Source: Buchnera aphidicola (Melanaphis sacchari) (GTDB taxonomy: Bacteria; Pseudomonadota; Gammaproteobacteria; Enterobacterales; Enterobacteriaceae). Taken from it: a stretch of DNA of 64,000 nt. The stretch is taken from NCBI RefSeq assembly GCF_003096055.1, contig NZ_CP029161.1, positions 496,001 to 560,000 on the forward strand. Reading direction: 5' to 3'. Both the position numbers and the translations under genes were made by a program. The notes below the pieces were generated by a model. That model was given only the letters and a program-made list of their open reading frames with translations, was not told where the DNA came from and ran no database searches. This document shows positions 1-8,678 of this stretch, one piece after another (position 1 is the stretch's first letter; each line of letters opens with the position of its first letter).

Positions 1-567
1 ATTTAAAGCTTGCATTCCAGTATCAAAATCTATGTAACTTTCATGATAATACAAAGAAATAAAATTATTTTTTTTAACGATTTTTTCTATTAAAAATAAT
101 TTATATATTTCTTTTTTTTCTTTAAATATTCTTAAAGCATCATCAAATAATACTAATTTGTTAAAAATATCATATTTTTTTTTAACAAGATTCCTCATAT
201 TTTTTTCTAATAAAAACAGATCATTTTTTTGAAAATTATTTGAAAAATCTATATCACAGTAAAAACCATATTTTGTAATACCACCTTCTCCAATTTTACA
301 TGAAGGCCAAGTTTTTTTAGCTGCATAAGCTAATAACTGTACACAAGAATTTCGAATAATATTTAATGCTTTAACATCTTTTTGACTAAAAAAAACAATA
401 AAAGAATCGTTTTTTATTATAGTATTTAGACTTGAAAAAATACCATTAATAGAAACAGAAACAAGAGATTTAATTAAATTACATTTTTTATTTTTTATAA
501 CTTCTCTTAATGAGATAGAGTGATTATATACCTGCTGACTTCCATCACAAAATCTTATTACAGGCAT
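1..567 (-). CDS. thrS: Threonyl-tRNA synthetase, N-terminal part (cut by window edge)
   Basis: This is the first 189 codons of threonyl-tRNA synthetase, read leftward and running off the window. It starts MPVIRFCDGS, like E. coli ThrS, and covers the TGS-like N1 domain (about residues 1-60) and the N2 editing domain (about 65-189). The aminoacylation core lies outside the window. The register matches E. coli without net gaps, so residues can be compared directly. The HxxxH editing motif (H73, H77 in E. coli) reads N73 and Q77, and C182 and H186 read D182 and Q186, while D180 is kept. The fold is therefore present but the Ser-tRNA(Thr) deacylation site looks dead. The family assignment is sure; loss of editing is inferred. 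Confidence 0.95.
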   Translation of the reverse strand, partial: MPVIRFCDGSQQVYNHSISLREVIKNKKCNLIKSLVSVSINGIFSSLNTIIKNDSFIVFFSQKDVKALNIIRNSCVQLLAYAAKKTWPSCKIGEGGITKYGFYCDIDFSNNFQKNDLFLLEKNMRNLVKKKYDIFNKLVLFDDALRIFKEKKEIYKLFLIEKIVKKNNFISLYYHESYIDFDTGMQALN

Positions 568-640
568 TTTTAAGTCCTTGATTGAAAAAATCTGTTTGAT
601 AAAAATTTTAAAAAATTTATTTTTTTTAATTAATAAAATA

Positions 641-662
641 TGCTAGTCAAAAATGACTAGCA
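641..662 (-). terminator. Hairpin after aroH
   Basis: A perfect 9-bp inverted repeat (TGCTAGTCA, loop AAAA, TGACTAGCA) lies 8 bases beyond the aroH stop. On the minus strand it is followed by the T-rich stretch TATTTTATTAATT. It is probably the aroH transcript end, upstream of thrS. The U-tract is imperfect, so termination efficiency is uncertain. Confidence 0.6.
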
Positions 663-669
663 ATTTTAA

Positions 670-1716
670 TTAAAAACGACGATCCACTGCATCTGCTAAT
701 TGCTTAATAATTAAAATACTATCCTCCCAGTTTAAACAAGCATCAGTAATTGACTGCCCATATACAAGAGGTTTATTTTTTTCCACAATTTGAAAACCTT
801 CTTTTAAAAAGCTTTCAATCATTACTCCAAAAATACTTTTTGAACCTTGAGAAATTTGCTTACAAATAGATTTAGCTACATTTTTTTGACGAAGATGTTC
901 TTTTAAACAATTTCCATGACTAAAATCTACCATTAAACGTTCAATTAAATTAAATTCACGTAAATTTTTAATAGTTAATTCAATATCACTAGCATGATAA
1001 TTAGGAGTAAGCCCGCCTCTCATAATTATATGTCCATACGGATTTCCACTAGTATGATTAATAGTCATTTGACCATCTTTATTTGGAGCTAAAAATAAAT
1101 GACGAACTTGCGCCGCTCTAATGGCATCAATTGCAATCCGTGTATTTCCATCTGTACCATTTTTAAAACCAACTGGACAAGAAAGAGCAGAAGCCATTTC
1201 TCTGTGAATTTGGCTTTCTGTAGTTCTAGCTCCTATTGCACCCCAACTGATTAAATCTGCAATAAATTGACCAATCACCATATCTAAAAATTCTGTAGCA
1301 GCAGGCATGCCTAACGCATTAACATCTAATAACAATTTACGCGCTACAGCAAGTCCATGATTTACTCTAAAAGTACCATTTAAATCTGGATCTGAAATTA
1401 ACCCTTTCCAACCGACTACTGTTCTTGGCTTTTCAAAATATGTACGCATTATTATTTCAAGACGATCTTGATATTTAATGCGTAAATCATATAGTCGATG
1501 AGCATATTCAACTGCAGCAATAGGATCATGAACAGAACATGGACCTATTACAACAAGCAACCTTAAATCTTCACCAGTCATAATACGAGCTATATTTTGT
1601 CTTGCCGTAATAACATTATCCATTACTTCTGATGTGATAGCGTATTTTTTTGCTAATTCAGATGGAGTAATTAATGGATCAATTCGTATTGTACGTAATT
1701 CATCTGTTTTTTTCAT
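670..1716 (-). CDS. aroH: DAHP synthase (3-deoxy-7-phosphoheptulonate synthase)
   Basis: This enzyme condenses phosphoenolpyruvate and erythrose-4-phosphate, the first step of the shikimate pathway. It has 348 residues, the same length as E. coli AroH. The class I signatures are visible: IGPCS around residues 57-61 (metal-binding Cys), EKPRTVVGWKGL near 95-106, GARTTESQIHREMASALSCP near 160-180, and DFSHGN near 265-270. The N-terminus (MKKTDELRTIRI) and many isozyme-specific stretches match AroH, the tryptophan-sensitive isozyme, more closely than AroF or AroG. Together with aroC in this window it supports aromatic amino acid supply to the host. It is flanked by thrS and ydiK on the same strand, with a 405-base leader region upstream. 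Confidence 0.95.
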   Translation of the reverse strand: MKKTDELRTIRIDPLITPSELAKKYAITSEVMDNVITARQNIARIMTGEDLRLLVVIGPCSVHDPIAAVEYAHRLYDLRIKYQDRLEIIMRTYFEKPRTVVGWKGLISDPDLNGTFRVNHGLAVARKLLLDVNALGMPAATEFLDMVIGQFIADLISWGAIGARTTESQIHREMASALSCPVGFKNGTDGNTRIAIDAIRAAQVRHLFLAPNKDGQMTINHTSGNPYGHIIMRGGLTPNYHASDIELTIKNLREFNLIERLMVDFSHGNCLKEHLRQKNVAKSICKQISQGSKSIFGVMIESFLKEGFQIVEKNKPLVYGQSITDACLNWEDSILIIKQLADAVDRRF

Positions 1717-2121
1717 TTTGTTCTCTAAATGATTTTTTTATCCTGAAAAGAATAGCAAGATGTGATAAAATCACGATAAACTAACTAGTCATTAACTCTT
1801 TATTCAAAAAAATTATAAAAATTCTGAATTATTGAAATATTAAAAAACATGATTTTTAAAAAACATCAATAGTATACTTTTTAATACAATGACAGAAGTT
1901 TAAAACAGGAAATAAAATGAAGATAAAATCTTAAAATAGTATTATTATATAATATTTTGGCAATTTTTATTATTAAATATAATTAAGTTATTCCGCATAG
2001 TATTATACGCTCTTTTTAAGAATATTGTTTTTATTTTTATAGTAACATGGATCGATTGTAATTGATTTAATTTTTTAAATATTAAAAAAGCAATTTTAGA
2101 TAAATATTTAATGAGAATAAC
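1717..2121 (-). other. Gene-free stretch upstream of aroH
   Basis: These 405 bases lie between aroH and ydiK and have no ORF I can support. Read on the minus strand toward aroH, there is a TATAAT hexamer at about 1812-1817, a possible -10, but no convincing -35. At 1779-1789 there is AACTAACTAGT, which on the minus strand reads ACTAGTTAGTT and resembles one half of a TrpR operator. A short hairpin (2114-2132) overlaps the ydiK stop codon. I see no recognisable gene relic. Confidence 0.4.
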
Positions 2122-3219
2122 TTAATTATTCTTAGATTTAAAAATAGTATGATGCTCTAAAAAAGAAGAAATAGGAATGCCATAGATCCATGATATTATT
2201 AGACGATATAATATTACTAATACTACTGGTCCAACGAATAAACCAATCATTCCAAAAGCAAGTAGTCCGCCAATGACTCCGGATAAAATTAAAAAAGCAG
2301 GTAAATCTGAACCGATTCGAATAAATATCGGTCGTAATATATTATCTAAAATAAAAACAAAAAAACTCCAAACTAATAATAATGTACCCCAAGTTGGATT
2401 GCTATTCCAATATAGCCATATTACGGAAGGTATTAAAATCGGTAAAGGCCCTAATTGTATTAAACATGAAAAAACAATTAAAATTGTTAACAATGTCCAA
2501 TATGGAACACCTGAAATTAATAAGCCTAAACCTGATAATACAGCTTGAATTAAAGAAGTTACAACTACGCCTAAAGCGATAGCTCTCACTGCCTGAGATG
2601 CAAGAAAAACAATAGTTTCTCCATTTTTAGAGTTAAGACGAAAAGCAAATTGAAAAATAATACTACTAATTTTTTCGCCATTCCAATATAAAAGCACACT
2701 AAACAGCAGCATTAAAGTTAAATGCATAATAAATAATCCAAAATTTTTTGCTTGAATAATAAAAAATTCTGTGGTACGCCCCATGTATGGTCTAACTTCG
2801 CGAATTAATTCACCTCCATCACTATCTAATAACTTTTGATAACTAATAAAAACTTTCTTTCCAATAAGTGGTATATTTTGAAGCCAAATGAGTTCTGGAA
2901 ATTCTAAAGTATTTGAACTAAACCAATGAATAAGAGGTATAGTAGTTTCAATTAAACTATTTACTAAAAATACTATTGGTAGTATAAATAATAATAGCAA
3001 AATAATCATCATACTTGCAACGGCGACTAATCGTCTACCTCCTAATAATTTTTTTATTTTTAACATTAAGGGCCATGTTGCAATAACAAGCATACTCGCC
3101 CATGAAAATCCTAATATAAAAGGTCGCATAATTAAAAAACTAGTAACGCTCATAGCAATAATAAATATTAGTGATAAAATAAACTGCGAGAAATCCATTT
3201 TTTCTTTTGGATTTTGCAT
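2122..3219 (-). CDS. ydiK: AI-2E family inner-membrane transporter YdiK
   Basis: This 365-residue polytopic membrane protein belongs to the AI-2E/YdiK (UPF0118) family and aligns along its length with E. coli YdiK (370 residues). Diagnostic stretches include RPFILGFSWA (about 32-41), RAIALGVVVTSLIQAVLSG (about 211-229) and the C-terminal GVIGGLLAFGMIGLFVGP. Around seven to eight hydrophobic segments are visible. The physiological substrate is not established for YdiK; the AI-2 link comes from relatives. The first ATG (3219) has GAGGTG about 10 bases upstream; a second in-frame Met at codon 8 is a weaker alternative. It is divergent from sufA, with 195 bases between them. Confidence 0.9.
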   Translation of the reverse strand: MQNPKEKMDFSQFILSLIFIIAMSVTSFLIMRPFILGFSWASMLVIATWPLMLKIKKLLGGRRLVAVASMMIILLLLFILPIVFLVNSLIETTIPLIHWFSSNTLEFPELIWLQNIPLIGKKVFISYQKLLDSDGGELIREVRPYMGRTTEFFIIQAKNFGLFIMHLTLMLLFSVLLYWNGEKISSIIFQFAFRLNSKNGETIVFLASQAVRAIALGVVVTSLIQAVLSGLGLLISGVPYWTLLTILIVFSCLIQLGPLPILIPSVIWLYWNSNPTWGTLLLVWSFFVFILDNILRPIFIRIGSDLPAFLILSGVIGGLLAFGMIGLFVGPVVLVILYRLIISWIYGIPISSFLEHHTIFKSKNN

Positions 3220-3414
3220 ATAATTGTTTCACCTCAATATTTTATATTATAAACAAATTTAAAAATAAAATTTTTACTTTATTAAAAAAATTATAACATT
3301 AAAAATTATAAAAATAATCTATAAAAAATATTTTTATTAAAAATAGAATAATTTTTTATATCCTATATAATTTTATGTAATTTTGTCTGCATATATTTAA
3401 ATAAGAGATAATAT

Positions 3415-3807
3415 ATGAAAAAAAATGAAATAAACACTCATATTCCAGAAACAACTAAATGGAAAGAAATTTCAATAACTAATAAAGCAAAACAACAAAT
3501 ATTGTATTTAATGAGTCTTAATCCCGAAAATAAAGGAATAAGACTAAGTATAAAAAAATCTGGATGTGCAGGTTTTCGTTATTCAATGAAATTTATAAAA
3601 AATCAAAAAATTATACAAAAAAACAATCAAGAAGATAAAATATTTTATTGTGAAGATATATTGATACATATTTCTTGGAAAGAAATAATATTTTTTAATG
3701 GAATAAAAATTGATTTTATAAATGATAAAATAAATAAAGTATTTAAATTTTATAATCCAAAAATAGAAAAATTTTGCGGTTGTGGAGAAAGTTTTTCAAT
3801 ATATTAA
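3415..3807 (+). CDS. sufA: A-type Fe-S carrier SufA
   Basis: This 130-residue HesB/IscA-family protein receives and delivers Fe-S clusters. The three ligand cysteines are present: SGCAGF near residue 56 and the C-terminal CGCG motif in FCGCGESF (about 122-125). The tail KVFKFYNPK followed by CGCGESF is closer to E. coli SufA than to IscA or ErpA. The first 10-15 residues are Lys/Asn-rich and not conserved. In E. coli, sufA heads sufABCDSE; here the next gene is tyrS on the other strand, so it stands alone and presumably works with Isc or other scaffolds elsewhere in the genome. It converges on tyrS with 36 bases between stops. Confidence 0.9.
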   Translation: MKKNEINTHIPETTKWKEISITNKAKQQILYLMSLNPENKGIRLSIKKSGCAGFRYSMKFIKNQKIIQKNNQEDKIFYCEDILIHISWKEIIFFNGIKIDFINDKINKVFKFYNPKIEKFCGCGESFSIY

Positions 3808-3843
3808 TAAGTATATTAAATGTAAAAAATGATTTATATAAAT

Positions 3844-5118
3844 TTAATTCCAATATATAAGACAATGATGTTTTTTTCCTCTAGTTAATAGAGTAAACTG
3901 ATTAAATAATTTATCATTGTCATGAATAATATAATTTTTATCGACTATTTTTTTGGAATTAATAGAAATTGCATTCGATTCAATCATATTTTTAGCTTGA
4001 GTTCTAGATTTTGCAAGAGAAGATAGTATTAAAGCTTCTTGAATATCTTTTATTTGATTTACTTCAATAGAGGGTATACCATCTTTTTTTAATTGCTTCA
4101 AATCTGATTTTTTTATGTCATTAATTTTTTGAAAAAAAAGAAATTTTGTAATTCGTTCTGCAGCTAATAAATTTTTTTTTCCATGCACTAAGGCTGTTAT
4201 GTTTTTTGCTAAAAAAGATTTATCTTCAAAAATTTGATTTTTATCAAATTTGTTTTTTTCGCGTTGATTGATATCTTTAATATCTAAAAAAGTAAATAAT
4301 TTTAAAAAATTATATACATGTGAATCTTCTATATTCTTCCAAAATTGATAAAACTTATATGGAGTAGTTTTTTTTGGATCTAACCAAATAGTTCCTGATT
4401 CTGTTTTTCCGAACTTAACACCATTAGATTTTAATAATAAAGGAATAGTTAATCCATAAGCTTCTTTTTTAGAAATTCGATTGATTAAATGCATACCTGA
4501 AGAAATATTTCCCCACTGATCAGATCCTCCAATTTGTAGAGATACTCCATATTTTTTATTTAATATAAAAAAATCATATGCTTGTAAAAGATTATATGAA
4601 AATTCAGTAAAAGATATTCCTTGATCTACTCTTTTGATACGCTGCTTAACAGACTCTTTATTAATCATAGTATTAATTGAAAAATGTTTTCCAATATCAC
4701 GAAGAAATGACAAAAGACCAGCTTTTTTAAACCATTTTTTATTGTTTAATAATAATGCAGGATTAGAAAAACAATGAAAATCTAAAAAAGAAGATATTTG
4801 TTTTTTTATTTTCAAAGACCATTCATCAATAATATTATTAGATTGCAGCAACCTTTCTTTTTCTTTGAAACTAGGATCACCAATAAGACTTGTTGCTCCT
4901 CCTATTAAAGCTATAGGTTTATGACCAAAAATTTGAAATCTTTTAAGAATTAATAAAGGCAATAGATGACCAACATGTAAACTATCTTCTGTAGGATCAA
5001 ACCCACAATAAAGAGAAATACAATTATTGTGCATTAATTTTACTAATGCCTCTTTATTTGTAATATAAGATATTAAACCCCGTTGGTTTAAATCATCAAT
5101 TAAATTATTCGAAAGCAT
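3844..5118 (-). CDS. tyrS: Tyrosyl-tRNA synthetase
   Basis: This class I synthetase has 424 residues, exactly the E. coli length. The tyrosine pocket LYCGFDPTEDSLHVGHL (about 37-53) contains the HIGH-type motif HVGH. The QIGGSDQWGN stretch lies near 195-205 and the KMSKS-type loop reads KFGKT near 235. The C-terminal S4-like RNA-binding domain (about 355-424) is retained, with the SLAKSRTQAKNMIESNAI core, unlike the shortened MetRS in this window. AAGGGGG lies upstream of the ATG, a strong ribosome binding site. It is followed on the same strand by nothing until sufA converges from the left. Confidence 0.96.
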   Translation of the reverse strand: MLSNNLIDDLNQRGLISYITNKEALVKLMHNNCISLYCGFDPTEDSLHVGHLLPLLILKRFQIFGHKPIALIGGATSLIGDPSFKEKERLLQSNNIIDEWSLKIKKQISSFLDFHCFSNPALLLNNKKWFKKAGLLSFLRDIGKHFSINTMINKESVKQRIKRVDQGISFTEFSYNLLQAYDFFILNKKYGVSLQIGGSDQWGNISSGMHLINRISKKEAYGLTIPLLLKSNGVKFGKTESGTIWLDPKKTTPYKFYQFWKNIEDSHVYNFLKLFTFLDIKDINQREKNKFDKNQIFEDKSFLAKNITALVHGKKNLLAAERITKFLFFQKINDIKKSDLKQLKKDGIPSIEVNQIKDIQEALILSSLAKSRTQAKNMIESNAISINSKKIVDKNYIIHDNDKLFNQFTLLTRGKKHHCLIYWN

Positions 5119-5222
5119 TAAAAAAATCCCCCTTAAAATAAATTTATATTTAAAAAATTCTATTTAATATTTAATAGTATTTAAAAAATTGCTTTTATTA
5201 ATAAAATATATATTAAATATTT

Positions 5223-7304
5223 TTAATTAATATCAAAATCTATAAACCATTGTACATTTTGAAAAACTGAAAAACACTCAATAATACCTATCGCTTGTCT
5301 CAACATATTTTTTAAAAAAATACATGAAGAACATTGTATAAGCAATTGATAAGAAAATTTTATTGAATTTCTTTTAAAAAAAGTAGGATGAGGTCCTATA
5401 AACCATAAAGAAGTATTATGTTTTTTAAATTTATTTTTTAAAATTTTTTGTATAACTTTTAAGAAAATCAGATCTAGATTAATTTTTTTGCTTTTAGAAT
5501 AAATTATTATTTGATAATTCCAAGGTGGTAAGGAAAATTGTTTTCTCAAAAGTAATCTTCTACGTGCAAAATAAAAATATTCATTTTTAAGTAGTTCACT
5601 TAAAAATGGATTATCAAAAGATGAAGTTTGTATTAATATTTTTAATTTTTCTGAATTTTTTGAAACTAAATTAGTTAAATTAAAATAAAATTGAGCAAAA
5701 TAATCTATTGCATAAAAATTAAAAGAAAATAAATAATAATCAATATTCGTGAAACCAATTAATTTAACGTAAGGAAAATAGTAATTCTGTGCTACTTTTG
5801 TCGTAGTAATAATTATACAAGCATTAGAAATAGGAATCGTAAAAAAATTAACATATGATTTTTTTGTTAATTTAGAATTTTTATTCAATAAAAAAAATAA
5901 AGGTATTTTGGGAAAAATTTTTTTAATATTTTCTTTTACTCTCTTTATTCCAAATTTAAATATAATTAAAGATAAATTTTTACAATTTTGACAAAATAAT
6001 GGTTTTTTTACATTAATCAAGCAATGACGACAAAATAAAATATTACTATTTTTTTTCATTTCAAAAATATCATCACAGATATTACATTTAAACGCCCATT
6101 TACAATAACGACAAATTAAACCAAAAAAAATAAAATCTAATTTATGAAAAATTAATAACACTGGATAATTTCTTTTTAAAGTTTTAAAAACCTTACATAT
6201 AAAAGATAAAGACAATCCGCTTTTAATTTGTTCTTTTTTTAAATCAATAATATTTTTTTTTAAAATAAGAGAACAGTAATTTTTTTGATTAAAACTGATA
6301 AAGGTACATTTTTTATGTATCACTCTATGCAAAATTTTAAGAGAAGGCGTTTTTGAGTCTAAAATAATAGGTATTTTTTCTTTATATGACCTTAATATTC
6401 CTAAATTTCTTACATGATATCGACATTGATTTAAATTTTTATAAATTGGATGATGCTCTTCAGTAACGATTATTAAACCTAAATTTAAAAAAGGAAAAAA
6501 AACACTTTTATTCGTACCTATTACAATAGAATTTTTTCCATTTTTTGTTCTAATCCATTTTATTAAATAATCTTTTTCATTTATTTCTGAATGAATAACA
6601 TCAATATGCACATTAAAATATTTTTTTAAAAAAAATAATATTCTAAATACATCTTTAATAACAGGAGTTAAAATTAAAATTTGTAAATTTTTATTTAAAA
6701 CTTTTTTAATCAATCCCAAATAAAATTTCACTCTTAAAAATAAATTTGTTTTAGTGACTAAATATGAAGAAAAATAATTTTTTTTTAAAATAGAATTAAT
6801 TTGAAAAATAATTTTTTTATTCAAAAAAATATTTTTTTTAACCTTTAATTTATACTTTATATTAAATATATTTTCTTTGTAAGAATTTTTTTTATGCAAT
6901 TTATTCAAACATTTTTTAAAAATTTTTTTAATATAAATTTTTTCTCGTTTAAAAAATATTTCATAATCTTCTTTAGGAATTATATAATCTTTAGTTAAAT
7001 ATCTAGGTAGTACTTCAAAAAAAATTATTCCTATAGGACAAAAATAAATCTTATCTAACCACGTTAAAATATATAATAAAGATTTACTATAAAAAGATTG
7101 ATTATCAATAGATTGTTTAATAAATTTAAAATTTAAATTATCTATATTTTTAATATTAGAATAAGAAATTATAATTCCCATTCTATTTTTAGAACGAAAC
7201 GGGACAATAACGCGACCGCCAATTACTGGTTGCATTGCATCAGGCATAAAATATTTAAATGATTTTCTAATAGGAATAGGTAAAATAACATCTAATATAA
7301 TCAC
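5223..7304 (-). CDS. priA: PriA replication-restart protein, helicase motifs degenerate
   Basis: The 693 residues align end to end with E. coli PriA (732). The GTG start at 7304 has GGG about 8 bases upstream and matches the E. coli N-terminus (ILPIP for ALPVP). The 3'-DNA-binding domain (about 1-100) and C-terminal domain are recognisable. All eight zinc cysteines are kept (398, 401, 407, 410, 425, 428, 438, 441). The ATPase is not: the Walker A region (about 182-193) reads KTNLFLRV where E. coli has GVTGSGKT, DEEH reads TEEH (281-284), and motif VI QVAGRAGR reads NLTNLVSK (about 542-549). In register, the Walker lysine (E. coli K230) is R191. It probably loads the primosome without unwinding. 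It follows nth with 16 bases between. Confidence 0.88.
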   Translation of the reverse strand: MIILDVILPIPIRKSFKYFMPDAMQPVIGGRVIVPFRSKNRMGIIISYSNIKNIDNLNFKFIKQSIDNQSFYSKSLLYILTWLDKIYFCPIGIIFFEVLPRYLTKDYIIPKEDYEIFFKREKIYIKKIFKKCLNKLHKKNSYKENIFNIKYKLKVKKNIFLNKKIIFQINSILKKNYFSSYLVTKTNLFLRVKFYLGLIKKVLNKNLQILILTPVIKDVFRILFFLKKYFNVHIDVIHSEINEKDYLIKWIRTKNGKNSIVIGTNKSVFFPFLNLGLIIVTEEHHPIYKNLNQCRYHVRNLGILRSYKEKIPIILDSKTPSLKILHRVIHKKCTFISFNQKNYCSLILKKNIIDLKKEQIKSGLSLSFICKVFKTLKRNYPVLLIFHKLDFIFFGLICRYCKWAFKCNICDDIFEMKKNSNILFCRHCLINVKKPLFCQNCKNLSLIIFKFGIKRVKENIKKIFPKIPLFFLLNKNSKLTKKSYVNFFTIPISNACIIITTTKVAQNYYFPYVKLIGFTNIDYYLFSFNFYAIDYFAQFYFNLTNLVSKNSEKLKILIQTSSFDNPFLSELLKNEYFYFARRRLLLRKQFSLPPWNYQIIIYSKSKKINLDLIFLKVIQKILKNKFKKHNTSLWFIGPHPTFFKRNSIKFSYQLLIQCSSCIFLKNMLRQAIGIIECFSVFQNVQWFIDFDIN

Positions 7305-7320
7305 TTATATACCCACATAA

Positions 7321-7950
7321 TTATAATTTTTTACTAAATTCACATAATTTATTTATTAAACAAATATTGCATTTTAAAGCTCGCGATCTACAAATATATC
7401 GACCATGCAAAACAAACCAAAAATGAATATTTTTTTTAAACAGTGATGGAACTACACGATTTATTTTTTTTTCAACTTTAGCAACAGAATTTCCTCGAGC
7501 AAATCCAGTACGGTTAGATACTCTAAAGACATGTGTATCTATAGGAATAGTTTTTTTATGAAATAATATATTTAAAATAATATTCGCTGTTTTTCTACCG
7601 ACTCCTGGTAACGATTCTAATTCAATACGGTGTTTAGGAATTTTATTATTATATCGATTAATAAGAATTAATGAAGTATTAATAATATTTCTTGCTTTTT
7701 TATTATATAAGCCAAGGCTGTTAATATAATTTCTTAATTTTGTATAACCTATCTGTAAAATAGATTGAGGCGTATTAGCTACTTTAAACAATTTTCTAGT
7801 AACTTTATTCACCATAATGTCAGTGGACTGGGCAGATAATATTACTGATATTAACAATTCAAAACCAGAAGAAAAAATTAATTCAGTTTTTGGAGTAGGA
7901 TTATTTTTATAAAACAATGATAAAATTTTATAACGTTTTTCTTTATTCAT
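7321..7950 (-). CDS. nth: Endonuclease III (DNA glycosylase/AP lyase)
   Basis: This 209-residue base-excision enzyme removes oxidised pyrimidines and nicks abasic sites. The helix-hairpin-helix LPGVGRKTAN (about 114-123) carries the catalytic Lys, the catalytic Asp sits in DTHVFRV (about 138), and the 4Fe-4S ligands follow Cys-X6-Cys-X2-Cys-X5-Cys at the C-terminus. It has the family length (E. coli 211). It lies 17 bases downstream of rsxE, as in E. coli, where nth closes the rsx operon, and 16 bases before priA, so all are probably cotranscribed. With bcp decayed in this window, repair of oxidative lesions may matter more, but that is inference. Confidence 0.96.
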   Translation of the reverse strand: MNKEKRYKILSLFYKNNPTPKTELIFSSGFELLISVILSAQSTDIMVNKVTRKLFKVANTPQSILQIGYTKLRNYINSLGLYNKKARNIINTSLILINRYNNKIPKHRIELESLPGVGRKTANIILNILFHKKTIPIDTHVFRVSNRTGFARGNSVAKVEKKINRVVPSLFKKNIHFWFVLHGRYICRSRALKCNICLINKLCEFSKKL

Positions 7951-7967
7951 AATTACTTAATAAATTA

Positions 7968-8642
7968 TTATTTATGTTTAGAAAAAGAACATTGCAAACA
8001 TTTTTTTTTTAATTTTTTTCCATTCAAATAATTTTTAAAAGCAATAATACATCCTAATAAAAAGAAACCACCCGCAGGCAATATAGCAAAAATAATTGTG
8101 GAATTTTGATTTATTAAAATTAAATTATATGAAGAATGAAACATATTAAAAAATTTGTTTATACCAAACAAAAAAGTGCCATTTCCAAGCATTTCTCGTA
8201 TAAAACCTATTAAAAACATTGCAAATGTCGATCCTAATCCTATTAAAAAACCATCACTGATAGAAAAAAGAAACGAATTATTATAAGCAATAAAATCAGC
8301 TCGTCCAATAATGATACAATTAGTTACTATTAATGGAATAAAAATCCCTAAGGATTGGTACAAGTAAAAACAATACGCATGTAATAACATTTCTATACAA
8401 GTTACTGATGAAGAGATAATTATTATATAAATAGGAATTCTAATATCTTTAGGAATAATTTTTTTAAAAATAGAAACAATTCCGTTTGTTATAGTCAATA
8501 TAAAAGTAGTCGTTATACCCAATCCTAAAGAATTAATTGCATTAGTAGTAATAGCTAATACCGGACATAACCCTAAAAGTTGTACTAAAGAAGAATTATT
8601 ATTCCATAATCTATTTCGTAAAAATTTTTTAAATTTATACAT
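7968..8642 (-). CDS. rsxE: Ion-translocating electron transport complex subunit RsxE/RnfE
   Basis: This 224-residue integral membrane subunit belongs to the Rnf/Rsx complex, related to NqrD. About six membrane segments are visible. Conserved stretches include [21 protein letters not shown] (split here at residues about 22-42), [14 protein letters not shown] (about 106-119) and [12 protein letters not shown] (about 193-204). RsxE and RsxA are homologous antiparallel membrane partners. The Lys-rich C-terminus crosses an A10 tract (T10 at 8001-8010 on the plus strand), a slippage-prone site of the kind that breaks other genes here, but the frame stays open to the end. It is the last rsx gene, 36 bases after rsxG and 17 before nth. 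Confidence 0.93.
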   Translation of the reverse strand: MYKFKKFLRNRLWNNNSSLVQLLGLCPVLAITTNAINSLGLGITTTFILTITNGIVSIFKKIIPKDIRIPIYIIIISSSVTCIEMLLHAYCFYLYQSLGIFIPLIVTNCIIIGRADFIAYNNSFLFSISDGFLIGLGSTFAMFLIGFIREMLGNGTFLFGINKFFNMFHSSYNLILINQNSTIIFAILPAGGFFLLGCIIAFKNYLNGKKLKKKCLQCSFSKHK

Positions 8643-8678
8643 ATTTTATATTCTTATTTGATTTTTATAAAAATAGTT

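Noticed and set aside
1761..1775. TGTGATAAAATCACG resembling a CRP site
   Set aside because: The half-sites are 5 rather than 6 bases apart, one arm is imperfect, and there is no sign of CRP regulation here.
2273..2582. Plus-strand open frames inside ydiK
   Set aside because: They are antisense to conserved ydiK codons, Lys/Asn-rich by composition, and match no family.
7991..8015. A10 tract near the end of rsxE as a fourth frameshift
   Set aside because: The frame continues through it to a normal-length C-terminus (224 residues against 231), so no break can be shown.
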